Assembly (NCBI GenBank): GCA_900074885.1
Contig: FJUW01000015.1
Coordinates: 167,906-231,905 of the forward strand
Length of the DNA stretch: 64,000 nt
Direction: 5' to 3'
Source of the DNA: Rhynchosporium graminicola
Lineage: Eukaryota > Ascomycota > Leotiomycetes > Helotiales > Ploettnerulaceae
Part shown: positions 47,401 to 59,596 of the stretch, one piece after another
How positions within the stretch are numbered: the stretch's first letter is position 1
Layout: the number at the start of each line of letters is the position of its first letter
Translations under genes and position numbers: made by a program
Notes under the pieces: generated by a model
Seen by the model: only the letters and a program-made list of their open reading frames with translations
What the model was told of the DNA's origin: nothing
Databases searched by the model: none

Positions 47401-48517
47401 TACGGTAGGTAGCTGACGAATCCGGAAGGCGTTCGTTGATCGGATCAGCGACAGGGGAACCCTTGCCGAAGTAGCATACCAAAACCGATACCAAAACCAT
47501 GAGATGATTATCTAATGGGAGCGTTAATCCCGAAGTGCTGGAATCAACATCAAAATTCCTATGGTACATGTACTGATGACTATCGAGTGAGTGTTTGTCA
47601 AAAGTTGATACCCAAACGACTGTACCTCATCCGCACCGTATGTGTGCCCACATCACATCGGATAGCGACTGCTATTGGAATCGTACTCCGTTTATGATGG
47701 AGCTTGACTGTGAACGGTAGTTATAGAAATGGCGCCAGGGGCCAAAATCATCCCATAAAGAGAGAGGCGTTCTTCAGCTCAGCCCGCTGCCAAACTATTG
47801 GTCTCGGTCACTCTTCCGACAAGGGGTCGTCTATTTCCATTTCCATGTGAGCTGTCAAGCCAGCCAGCCAGCGAAAGTCAGCCTTTGAACGACAAAAACA
47901 TCCTGAGTTGGCGATGCGCAGATTTTACACTTGGGGTCACGAAGCCCGTCTTCAGCAACGAAAGATGAGATGGAGGAGATACTTATTACTGTATGCAGCT
48001 TGGCTAGACAGCTGATTGGGAATGGCAGAATGGCCGGTCGGGGATGTATGTCCATGTCCAGCTCCATGTCCTCCATGTCCCTCCACCTTTACTCTCATCT
48101 CAGCCCTCGGATACCTCCAGAGTGCTTGCTAACCTAACCGCACGGTTGGTGTCGATGCTAGTCCGATCGGAGTGGATGTTAGGTAGTGTTCACCTATATT
48201 TACATGCATTATGCACGGCCCTAAGCCTTGCAAAGGGCTGTAGACGGTAGTATCGGCGCCATGCCGTTCGATTCGTCATAAAGAGCGAAAGAAGTGGTTT
48301 GGAATTTGGAAGAATCAGTAGCAGCATATGCCCCGAGGGACGGGCAAAGGCGTAAAAGGCACATTCGGAGAAAGAAATGGTAAGAAGATGAGGATGATGA
48401 ATTTCACGTAGGTGGTACGTAAACACGGAGTGAAAGAGGAAGCAGACAGGAAGCAAACAACGAGCTGGATGGAGAGTGCTGAGGTGTCAAAGCAAGAGGT
48501 CAGGCGCGACTAGGTTT
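44461..48517. other. Long gene-poor region
   Basis: About 4 kb with only random-looking frames up to 167 codons (46698-46195 minus) and no domain. A frame at 45236-45424 plus is Lys/Arg/Ser-rich and may be a gene scrap. Purine/pyrimidine composition is otherwise ordinary, and no transposon or RNA gene was recognised. Confidence 0.4.
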
Positions 48518-48549
48518 GAGCAGAGCAGAGCAGAGCAGAGAGAGCAGAG
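48518..48549 (+). repeat. Pentanucleotide tandem repeat (GAGCA)n
   Basis: Four exact GAGCA units in a row, then an interrupted fifth. A short microsatellite in non-coding DNA. Confidence 0.85.
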
Positions 48550-50240
48550 CCTAAAGACTGCATTACAATAGTCGCACCTAATCTAAATTTACCGGTGCAG
48601 CAGAAGTGCCTACTTCGTAGATAGGTACTCGCTGGCCCGGATAGCTGTACTTCGGTAGTACAGTACATACAGTATTACTTACCTATGCGAAAGTAGTTAG
48701 TTGCCTTACGTATTTACGAAGTAGCTAAAAAGACCACCAATCTTTTAGTGCCCAACAGCCTACCTCTAGTGAACTAGCTGCACGTGCGCCTGCATATCAT
48801 TCTTCACTAGATAGCCAGCCATAGGTGTAGTAGAACCTTAGAAGGTGTGGAAGGGGGACAAGAGCAGAAGCAGGAGCAAGAGCAAAGCCCCAGGTATGCA
48901 TGCAGGTATGTATGCTTCCTCCTCCAAGCACTTTAACGACCGTGATCTTTCCTTCTTTGTACGGAGTATCCTACTTATATTGTACCTACCCTACAGTACT
49001 GACTAAATCTTCTTCTGTTTTGGGATACTGTAACTTGCTTTCTATCTTTCCTCTTTCCGTAGGTACATACGAAGTCACTTCCCCCTCATTCGTACATATT
49101 TTATGCTTCGGACTTGAAACTCAAATGATTCAAGTCATCTCCCACTCCCGTTCGCTGGCCCCAGCTAGTTACTTACGGCAGGGTTCTTTGGCTGGTTGAT
49201 ATTCTCCGAATCTAATCTAACGCCACATTGGGAATCTTGCGAATTGCGACTGGGTACCGGCAATTGGGTTGCCCTGAGGCCACCCCACCTGTTGCTTCGT
49301 ACTTCATTATCATTATTTTCCTCTATCATCGATTTCCAGGGTTGCTCCCTCTGATCCCCTAAATAGAATTGGGTTGAACTGGCATCCATGGTATCTCACT
49401 TGTCGAAGTCCTCTTGCGCTTGATTGTCCGCCGACCCTATTTGGCCTTTGCCCTTCCCCAATCGACTCGAGGTCGTCTGTCCCGATCCTATTCCTCTCTT
49501 GGTTTGCGCACTCATCCACCTCCTATCCTATCGGCCACTTTAGAAGGGACTTCGGCTTCTGATATCGACTGACCTTGAAAGAAACTCGTCTGGTACGGAC
49601 TGTCTCGAGAATCGTTCCTTTGTCCTATCGCTCTCACATTAGCTTGCGGATATCCTCTGCAATTGGAATCTGCATTTGGTCGCCTTCTCCCAGGTATAAT
49701 CCAGCTGGGACACTGCTGCTTGTGAGTGGACCAGTAATTTGGGTATGTTTCATCTTTCTTACCAATACCGAAAGAAATTGTCACGATAGAGGTAGATGGG
49801 AGATTGCGGCACAGAAGAGGACGCAACAGTCGATTCCAGCTCAGCAGATCCACGAGTTCTCCATGCGCAGCCAGTGGTGCAAGATATCGAGAGCACAGCA
49901 TTCAGTGCAACCCTCACGGCAAGCAGAGCCCAATGCTCTTCAATTCCGTCTTCGCACATTAACGCTGCGGCGATTCTGCGACACGATCATCTTTATCTCC
50001 CTTGCCTCCGTTTCGTCGCTCTGCAACTCCTGATCTCCATAGAGGCTGATCATCTTCAACTTCACAGACTAGCCGTACTCACATCTGAAGCATCTCCATA
50101 CAAACCAGCCTCCCTCCCACATCAGCTTGAGATTTTTCCCATCGCCAGAATACATGATAGCGACTTGCCATTGATTCGATCTGAAGGAGATTGAGCGAAA
50201 GCAAAGGTTTATCTAGATCTGTGATCCGAAACCGTCGAAA
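48550..50240. promoter_or_regulatory. Promoter and long pyrimidine-rich leader of the 1329-residue protein gene
   Basis: A GTACTT/TACCTAC-rich stretch at 48.6-49.1 kb is followed by about 900 bases rich in T and C. These contain several upstream ATGs with short or medium frames (for example 49575-50033). This resembles long 5' leaders of fungal regulatory genes. Transcript start not determinable. Confidence 0.35.
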
Positions 50241-53200
50241 ATGGCTCCTGCCGAACTCTCGATTCATACCGACCCTTCCACCAGGTCAAGACGATCTCAG
50301 AGTATTTCTAGTGACCGCCCTTCCCTTGGAGGATTTGGGGGTTTGCTTTCACCTCCTTCGAATATTTCGCCAGATCCAGCATTTATCGCGGCATCTGCGG
50401 CATCCCAAATTGTTACGAACGACCACGATAGCCATGCCGATACCTGGTTAGACCAACATGGAATCGAGCCCTCTGGAGAGACAGCTCTAGTTGCACCCCC
50501 AGCTTTAAAATTGGTGAACAAATTTCTGGACCAGCTACTATTCAACTTCCTTTCCATCTCTCGATCAACATCCCTCGCATCTCTTCGACCAGCAGTCGCG
50601 GAGGTACTGAAGCCGAAACTCGCCAAAGAGGCCATCGCTGGCGCCGACCAGGAGTTGCATGAATATTTGGGTGGTGGGGAGGAAGAGGAATTACTGGCAT
50701 TTTCTAGTGGGCTCGAGCCGAGCGGGGATACAGATTTGGAGCTGATCTGGAAGCGTACACGACTACGATGCATGGTCTATTCATCTCTTGGAGACATGGA
50801 AGAAGAGGATGAGGATTTTTACACCGAGTCGCAACAGCTGGATGGACCTCTAGGACCTAACAACCGATTCTCGAATAGCTCAGAGGTTGTCTCACCTGCC
50901 GTTGCTATATTCCTTACTTCGATCCTCGAGTTCATGGGAGAACAAGTTTTGGTTGTCGCTGGACAGGCTGCATACTACAGATTAAAGCTGAAGATTGAGA
51001 AAGAAGATAGGGATGGCACACAAACACCCGCAGACATTGCGGAACGAGTTGTGGTGGAGGATAGTGACATGGAGCGAGTTGCGCTGGATAGAACGCTAGG
51101 TCGGTTGTGGAGAGGCTGGAAGAAGCGGATAAGGTCTACTACGACTTCTTCGGTTTCGAGTTCTTACTCGTTCTCACGAGATTCCTCAAGGTCTCAAACC
51201 CGAACGAGGGCTGCCAGCGTCGGGCCGGAGGAAGTGATACATGAAGATCGACGACCTTCCCTAGCTGCAGTATTGGCTGAACACGAATATGCGGCTTCAA
51301 TACCTCTCCCCATCAACACCAACGATATCGAAGAAATAGAGATTCCTGGACTTGCTTACCAGAGTGACGACGAAGACGAAGATACCTCCGATACAGATGA
51401 AGAAATTCGAGTCATAGCCCGCCCAAAAAGTATGATGATCTTCACTGGCTCCTCGCCTCGAAATTCTCTTTATTCATCGCAAATCGAGCACCCCAAGTCT
51501 TTGGGACCAAGGAAGCGTTCGAATTCGGTTCCATCATCCGCTCCGCTGCCGTTCAAACCTTCGAAGCGTCAGAAGTCCTCAGTCGAGAAGTCCGAGCAGC
51601 CTGTTGTTCAATCAGAGAACGAAGTTCTGGGTGGTGATGAGCTTACAGAAGCGAAGGACGAGGCTGCAGCACAAAAGGAAGATGCAGAGCAAGAAAAGTC
51701 CTCCATGACCGAGCCAAAAGGTTCGAATGCCACAATATTTACTCTGGGCGCCGCAGCTGTCGCAGGTCTAGTAGCGGCTGCAAAAGGTGAAGCACCACAA
51801 ACTGCCATTGACGATGCGGAAGAGCCCGAGACCGAGAAGTACTTCACCGAAGAGCCTCAAATCATGACCTCGTCTCGTGTTTCTGTTGGTGGCCGCATTT
51901 CTCCTGATGAGTACAAAGCGGGCTCATCGAGGGGCTCAAGCCCACGATCTCCCAGTGTTCACTCTCTTCGCCTGGTCGATATTACTGCACCAAAAAGTCC
52001 TGCTAGATCACGAGAAGGATCATTTAGCGCAGCGGACTTTGGCCGACCAGTTGTTGTTTCCATACCGAACAGTACTTATTCTCCTTGCCAAACTTCTCGG
52101 ATGACAAGCCCAATTTCGAGAGGCTCCACTGCTAGCCCGATCGAGCGTCATGGGTCTTCCCACAGCGTAAGACGTACCAGAAATAGTGCAGGTGACTCCA
52201 TCTCTGAAATTGATGAGCAGAATATCGATCTCGCTACCTCGATGTCAGTACCAGTCGAAGCGGCAAATCTTCACGACGAAAGACCTCAACCTGCTGCATT
52301 TGTGCTCAATACTGCCACTTTCACGCGACATCCGCAGGGTCTTTCGATCTCAACGCGGGTCGAAAAGCCGGTCAGCACAAAGTCAGCCGTCGATCCCACC
52401 ACAGCAGCTGGTAAAAGAGGAGCTCCTCCACTCAGCCCGTTAAGAGAAATGATGGACGGTGCTCAAGGTACATCCGATGAGTATAGCTCAAACCCTCCTA
52501 GTATCGACACACGCAGTGTCACCGACAACACTAGCTCTCTACCATCTGTGGAACCACAATATCAGACACGTGTTGACTCCCGTTCATCCCCGCCTCGCCT
52601 GACTGCGCCTGAACACAACTCAAAGAGCCAGCATTTAAATCACACCTCGGGTTCTGGCTCATCCTCAAGCTCGCACAAGATGAAGCCTATTCGCACATCA
52701 GAAGACAGTGGCTCAAGGAATGTTGACCGCAAGGGACAAAGCTTCGAGCAACTTATTCGCAGTGACCAAACTATTCAATACACACTAACTCCACAAAACA
52801 TACGTGATATTGAGGTACGTTCATGCAGTAGTGTACGCTGATATATACTGACATATTTGTAGGCTCCCGATTCTCCTCGCTACCCGACTCCTCCTATTAT
52901 TCCCGACGCCAGACCGATGACGGGTCGCTCCAATTCATCATCTGTTAGTAGAATAAATGGACTGAACTCCAACCCACCAATAGAAGTTGCTAGATCTATC
53001 AAGTCTGCCAAATCTTTCAAAGCTGCCTCGAAACCCCAAGCAAGCAATCCAGGGACGAGATTAAGGCCAAATGCTCCAGAAGCTCGCGATGCTCGGATCG
53101 ATCGTGATTCGATTGGCGACTTCGCTGAATTCATCAGAAGTACAGGTAAGTTTATACATTAACTATGCGGGCTTTGCTTGACGACACCACGATCTAACTG

Positions 53201-54340
53201 CCCTTAGGGCCTGCAAACGCCTACGAAACCGCGCCAACTATACCAGCTTCAACTAATCGTGGACCCACTGGTGCTCCACAACATTTAAACCCAGCAGGAC
53301 CTCCACACACTGGAACGACTACTTCTATGCCCAAGCGTAGCACTTCCTCAGCAGGTCGCAACAGGCTTCAAGCTCGAGATGCTGTGGTCCCTCGTGGGAA
53401 CAGTGTTAGCGACTTGATTGACTTCGTCAGGTCAGGTCCCCAACTGGAGAAGCAAGATCATCGCATTCCTCGCACGGTGGCACCTTTTCGTAGTACGATG
53501 GATTCGGATCAAATGAACGGCGCTGTTGGAGGTAGAGCTGTCGATGCAACTATCCCAGATGTACGATTCAGCAATACTGCTTCCGTTACTAGTTCCATCA
53601 CATCGCAGAGCGCGCTCCTCAACGGATCCAGAAACAAGGCACTACCCGCGCAAGGGCTGAACGGCTTCGAAGAAGAAGAAATGATGCCGAAGAGAAAAAC
53701 TCGTCGTGTTCGCGATCCTTACGCCATTGATTTTTCTGATGAAGAAGATGACGACCTTCTGCCCTCGCGACCACCTCCGATTAAGGAGGAGAGCTTGGCT
53801 GAATTTCTGAAAAACACTGCGCCCCCGCCTTCGCCTCCCGAGTCCGTTCGTGCCCATCCTTCTCCCGAGATCGTGACCAGCAAGAAGATGAAGAAGAAAG
53901 CCAGTTCCGGCAGTCTCATGTCACGATTTGGTCGCAGTGGATCCATTTCCAGTTCTGCACCACCAGTCCCATCGATGCCACAGTCCATGGAAAACAGCGG
54001 CTCTCCTCAAGAGGCCCGCAAAACTCCTCATTACGCACCTATTAAAGCCAAATACAACACGTCAACCTCAAAAAACGAGCAAACCCGCAACGACAACTAC
54101 GTCTCCCAGCTCGATTCTGCACGAAATAATGACGCTGGTCGGAGAAAGGTAGTTCAAAAGAGCTACCAACCACGAGAGGCAGTCTATGCCTCGTCCCCAA
54201 CTAACGACCTTGCCGATTTCCTCAGGAGTAGCGAGCCACCGAGCAGCATGCAGACCCAACCACAAACATTTGCACCTGTCCTTCAAAAGGACGAAGCAAA
54301 CGCCTTTCAGCGAATGTTCGGTCGCAAGAAGGCACGTTAA
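50241..54340 (+). CDS. Large disordered fungal protein with histone-fold-like segments and repeated short motifs
   Basis: Three exons, 50241-52814, 52863-53145 and 53208-54340, encode 1329 residues; both introns (48 and 62 bases) are canonical and in phase. Residues 90-145 (LVNKFLDQLLFNFLSI, then SLRPAVAEVLKPKLAKEAI and DQELHEYL) follow the alpha2-loop-alpha3-alphaC layout of histone H2B. Residues 216-250 (SPAVAIFLTSILEFMGEQVL, VVAGQAAYYR) resemble the H2A segment [25 protein letters not shown]. The resemblance is by eye only. The rest, about 1000 residues, is Ser/Pro/Glu-rich and disordered. Four copies of a D-x-x-[DE]-F-[ILV]-[RK] type motif occur in the last 400 residues (944, 1021, 1148, 1285). 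A small hydrophobic Ala-rich patch lies near residue 510. No signal peptide. A nuclear scaffold is the likeliest reading, but function is unknown. Confidence 0.85.
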
Positions 54341-55471
54341 ACCCTCGTCCTAAACATTATCATGTTATTCACATCATCTGCATTTCGCTCGCATCATTGC
54401 TACATGATTCCTATCTTCTTACATTTCAGCCCCGCTCATTGGTCTGATTTCTGTCAATTTACTGCATGACACATCTTTGTTAAACATTTAGATACCAGAT
54501 GATAATGCTTTATGCCTTTCATCTATTGATGACCCAAACCAGACTGAAACTAAAACCCTTCTGTATGGGTGCTCCATTTTATTGTATAGGGCTGAGGATA
54601 CCTAACCTCCGAAGGAGATTTATATGGAGTGCATATTTCGTGCGTTCACTTCCGGTCCATGTATGGGTGTATAGGTCAGATGGGGCTAAGGAATAGCTAT
54701 AGATAAAGGCGTTCATCGCAGAAGCTATATAAAACAAATCTCATGTTTCAGACCACTTTCCCGATACTGTGTCTGTGACAGCGACGGATACCCCATTTCT
54801 GCATATAATCAGTGAGAGATTTCGAGGAATCCGTACACTTTGATACCTACATGCCTATCTCGATATTATCACTGAGAAATGGAAATGCCTGATTCTATCG
54901 TAGGCAGAAAAAGCTGGCCGATTCTGGCGAAACTGATATTTTCTAACTTGGTTAATAGAAGTGCTAAATCCTTTTTATGAGTTCAATATCTATTCATGAG
55001 AAATCTTGTGTGACCTTTTGCGAGATTACTGTAATGATCAAGTAGAGTTAGTTCTGAAATGTTCTCGTGACTTCGAAGTCTTTTTCTTCTGTGGCGGGCA
55101 GTCCAGTCTGCCTCGGTCGGCCACTTCTTTCTGGCATTGATAGGTAGTGCCCTCTTTGTCTTGGCTGGCTCGCTTTGCCCGTATCTGACGTCAACAAAAC
55201 AGCCCCACATAAATACTGCAGCCTGCAGCCTATACTACCTGTACGGTATCTCGCTCATTGCTCATCATTGCTACTATCGTATATAAATGTCACTTCTCAA
55301 TCAATACTACACCTTTTTTGTTGTGTTTTATCTTCAGATGAACATTCTGCTTATGCTCACTCCATACCCCTAAAAACCATATCAATCTGTTTCTGATTCT
55401 CAGATCAAGAGGCAAGTAAAGAGGATAAATAAGTTGAAATAACGAAGCAAGATAGGACAAGATAGGACAAG
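54341..55471. other. Intergenic region
   Basis: 3' flank of the large gene and 5' flank of the F-box gene. A TATATAAAT at 55279-55287 lies about 190 bases upstream of the F-box start codon and could be its TATA box. Direct repeats of a GATAGGACAA word just precede the start codon (about 55451-55470). No gene seen. Confidence 0.45.
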
Positions 55472-58400
55472 ATGGGAGAGTATGTGTCATTCAACCCGAA
55501 AACTCTACACATCTCGAGCATCAAAATCTCTCGAATGCATCTCTGAACATCGAAACGTTTTCTTGCTAATATACTGTTTAGTTGGGATTGTTATTGTGCG
55601 GTCTGCGGCGCACCATTTTATTGCTTCGATCCGTTCAGCACGGAAAATGGAGATCACATGTATGTGGCTTCTTGCTCGCCCTGTGTACTGCGAAGACCTT
55701 GGGTTGTGAGATGGCGTATTCGTTAAGTGTAAACTGATTGGGTTGGTAGAGCGGGTTTCGATCCGGAGTTGATTACGACGGAAAGTATGGTGTTCCCCTT
55801 CAATTATACTCATTGCACTCCATGGTGTATGAGAAAGAAGCGGCTACAGTCCACAATATTCAGACAAGACAAAGAAAGCTGACAGAAGGATATAGAACTG
55901 GCGTGGGTGGAAGATATCAGAGCAATAGGCTTTAATCCGGATGCCCCTGGAGTGAGCAAGTGAGTGCTTTCAGGCTGTGATTTATCTTCACTGTAGCACC
56001 GTGCTTCCGTAACATGTGTTGACTAGCAGTGCAGATGCTTCATCACTGGGCTCGTAAAATCCCAGGATTATGTGGGTCAATACCTGAGATTCTAGCCAAC
56101 AACACGCTACTGACCCATCTCCCAGGGGTCATTCAGTTGCGAACTCGGCGATGATCCGAATGTGCCACCGGCAACAGAACAAGGACCTCCTGCAAAAATA
56201 AGACTTACCGCGTATGTCGCTGTATCCATTGTCATCTGTCATTGAGCCTAATACCCACAGCTACTCAAGCTATGATCCGGACGAACCTCTAGCAATGGTC
56301 TTCCATGCCGATTGCCTAAAAGTGCTTGCTCAAGCACTGAAATACAAGATTAATGGCAAATGTAGCCCCGAGCCGAACTTGTATATATTAGATAAAGACG
56401 TGCTTTATGCCGCGATGTGCAAGAAGACTGATGAGGGTTTGAGAGCACTTACTTTGGACTATGGCGAATTAAGTGAGTCTGTTACTGAGCAGTACTGGGG
56501 ACCTCAGGCTGGTCAAGAGGTGTGTTTCAATTGACATCTTCGTGACTTGGAAAGAATCTTGACTCGGATATAGGCATGGGTATCGAATCCTTTCACAAGT
56601 CCTCAAATCACGTCATTTCTGGAGACAATTAAAGACCAAATATTTCAACCTATTTCAGATGAACCCGCGTTGGATTTGGCTTCAAGAAAGACACCACAGA
56701 TCACTAATCCTTTCTCCAAACTAGCCAAGGAAATAACATCCGAAATTCTTCTCTACCTCCCCTACTCCACGCTCCAAGCCATCTCCCTCTCTGGTCTAAT
56801 CCCATTCTCACTCCGTTCACTTTCGTCTTTCTGGAAACGGAAACTTGGTCTCGACATGCCTTTCCTGTGGGACCTTCCTGACCTTTCTTTCCCAGGAAAC
56901 GGATTCGATGTTTACCACGCCATGAGACGACACTGTTTCGCCACAACACCAGCTTTACAGACGGGCGAGAGTCATGTTCCTCGTATTGTTGGACAGCGTG
57001 ATAGGGATCTAGTGTTGGGATTGGCGAATCGGAGACGGGTATGGGATGTTTGTATGCAGCTTCTGGAGGTGTATGAAGAGGGGATAGACGAACTTAGTGG
57101 AGACAATGAGAACGGAGATATTGAAGAGGGGATTCTGAGGGGGAGTTTGAGTTTAGGTGTTCCGCTCGTAGCGGCGCCTGTTGGGAAGGACACGAAACGC
57201 CTCTCTATGTTTCTTATTGAGAGATGGGCAGATTTGGGTATTGAATGGGAGGTTAAGTTCTACTTTGAGAAAATTGGGGGCAGGTTGTGTGGTGTTGAGA
57301 GGTATGGGGGAAGAGTGTTTGGAGAGAAGACTGGTGATAGTCTTAGCGTAGTTGTACATGAGGAAGTCCGCATTTCGGGGCTTGTATTGAACGTTGGCGG
57401 TGCCGAGGAATTGTGGGCGGACGCGAAAGTTGGTGTTACCGGCGTCAAGGTATGGACTTGTCTCATATGACGGACCATGCTAATGATCCCTTAGGTACTA
57501 TTCCACGACGGGAGTAATTTCGAAGTCGGATCTGATGATGGCGACAAACGTCTGCTGACCGCTGGTGAAGGCGTGGTTGTTACTGGACTGATCGGAGAAC
57601 TCTCTGTAAGCCTGGCGGTTTTACTTCCACAAAACTTCGTCACTGATGTCCAACAGAATGGTGTAATCCAGCGCTTCGGCCTTCTTCAGTGTATAAGAGG
57701 AACCAGTGAGTTGGCTCTACCTTTGAGTGAGTAGCTTAAATAACAACCAAACAGCCCTCCCGACATCTCAAACCACACCCCCAACGCTTCAACGACACCT
57801 CTGGAAGAGCTCAATCCCATCACCCAGTCTACAGGCCTCAAATTATAGAACAGGGTACTGGACACCAGTACGCTCCTTCGACACGATCCCCATGTCTGCT
57901 CTCCTCTTGGGGACATCGCCCGCCGAATTGTCGAGGATAACAGGGTTCTCCTCAGATGCGAAACTACGATCTTTTGGCGTCCACTTTGTAGATGGGAGTG
58001 AAGTGTCAATAGGGCCCAGAGATGGAAATGAGGAGGATAGGAAGGTATTCAAAATCGATGGTTCTGGAGGAGAAGTGGTTAGTAAGATTGAGGTTGGGAT
58101 GAATCATTTGCCGATGGCTATCAAAGTAAGTGCACTGTCCTATTGGATAATCGTGGGCTTTAAAGTCCGGAATAATGTGCTACTTGTGGAGATCTATATT
58201 TACAGAACTTCCACAATCTAGATAACTACCTCACACGACCGCATCGCCTTCTTCGGCACTAATCAGAAGAACGGTCATACTACCTACGAGCCACCGCCCT
58301 CCACTCATTTTATCGCCGGCATCTACGCCAGCTGGGGCTACGGCACGACACGGAGAAACTGCACTACCATTTCTATTCTCACAGCTACAAAGCCTGAGTC

Positions 58401-58557
58401 TTGTTCTCAGCAGGACATGGAGATTGAGGGCGTGGATAATGGGAATCCTTGGAGTCCACCAGGGTTTGAAAATGTGGGACCGCTAGAGCCTAGACATGAG
58501 GACATTGCTGTGGCGAATGTGGAAGACCATGAGTTCTTTGCGGGGAAGTGGTGGTGA
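55472..58557 (+). CDS. F-box protein with N-terminal CxxC motif and DUF7600-type C-terminal region
   Basis: Twelve coding exons: 55472-55479, 55582-55659, 55750-55789, 55886-55959, 56035-56053, 56126-56211, 56261-56519, 56574-57449, 57495-57605, 57657-57705, 57755-58125 and 58222-58557. They give 768 residues with every phase consistent. The first exon is only 8 bases; splicing yields MGDWDCYCAVCGAPFYC, a Cys-rich zinc-binding-like start known from this fungal family. Then FDPELITTE, LAWVEDIRAIGFNPDAPGVS, CELGDDPNVPP and VFHADCLKVLAQAL. An F-box follows (LAKEITSEILLYLPYSTLQAISL). The C-terminal part contains repeated strands with FHDGSNFEVG and FVDGSEVSIG, reminiscent of jacalin-like sheets. 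F-box proteins recruit substrates to SCF ubiquitin ligases; the target is unknown. Confidence 0.88.
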
Positions 58558-58797
58558 AGTTTTTGATTCCGGATGGGTGAAGATATCGAGGAGTAAAAAC
58601 GGATGGATGATGGACACACCATATTTGAGATGCGACTATCATTTTATCAAATGCCTTGGTCAATGCATACAAAATTCGTTTAATGAGAATGAATATATAT
58701 GCAATGCATACATAGCTGGATAAATTCTCATCTTCTGAAATGTTTCATTTATCATGTTAATCTTGGACTGTCAAGGATGGTCTGGAATTGTCGGCTG

Positions 58798-58960
58798 GTA
58801 CGGAAGGGAGTCGGAGGTGGGTCTCGTCCAGCACTACCTTAGGTATGCCTGTATAGGTAAAACGATGGCCTCGAATCGCGAATTCGACGCTGCCCACTGA
58901 GATTCATTACCTTGCGATTTACAACGGTGGACGAGACCCACCTTCTACCCCCTTCCGTAC
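58798..58960. mobile_element. Candidate miniature inverted-repeat element
   Basis: A 33-base sequence starting GTACGGAAGGG at 58798 reappears inverted at 58928-58960 with 30 of 33 positions matching, enclosing about 97 bases with no coding content. Total length 163 bases fits a MITE or a strong hairpin. No clear target-site duplication was found. Other copies are not visible in this window. Confidence 0.5.
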
Positions 58961-59596
58961 GGTCGCGGTGTGTTGACAACAATGTCTAAGCGAGGATTTT
59001 CCGATCCCTGCACCCTGCTAAATTCAACGTCACTCGTGGTAAGTCGTTTTTGGAATGAAGGGTTTTGGTTCCGCTCGCTTATCTTCATATTAGAGACTTC
59101 CATAATTTTGCAGCAATAACAATGGTTGAGGGCCAGGAGCGAATATCGTGATATCATTCAATCGTTGTCGCAGACAAAGAGACGCGGGGGTGGGGGAAAC
59201 TTAGCGGACTTATTCATATCTCAATTGAAAGAAATTAACAAGAACATCAAATTGAAAAATGAGGGTTGAATGAAGTGAAGGGAACCATATAAATGCACAC
59301 GCCGTTTGGATTGAATAACAGCTCTGAAAGGAAGGATTCGGGACGAAAGCAAGCGCGGACGTGTGTAAAGAGTTCATTTATTCATAATCATAATTCAGCC
59401 CAATATGAGCCCCGCTTGATCACCATTCCTGTACTTCAGAAAGGAACTATCATCTCAACTCATCGGTAAATGGAAAATAAAAAAAACAAATAGTCGCCCT
59501 AACTCCTCGCTCGACTAAAAGAATATTGCACAACCGTACCACCGACACAGCCACGTGAATGCCAGCATTCATGTTTCTCTGATTTCATTCATTGAC
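58961..59596. other. Intergenic region
   Basis: No gene. Contains an A-rich run near 59478-59489 and the probable 3' end of the downstream minus-strand gene. Confidence 0.4.

Noticed and set aside
49575..50194. Overlapping 130-150 codon frames upstream of the large disordered protein
   Set aside because: They lie in its pyrimidine-rich leader, lack domains and overlap in several frames; treated as upstream ORFs at most.
56214..56260. ATG at 56214 as start of the F-box gene
   Set aside because: The 48 bases before 56261 form an intron (GTATGT...CACAG); removing it joins GPPAKIRLTA to YSSYDPDEP and links to six upstream exons.
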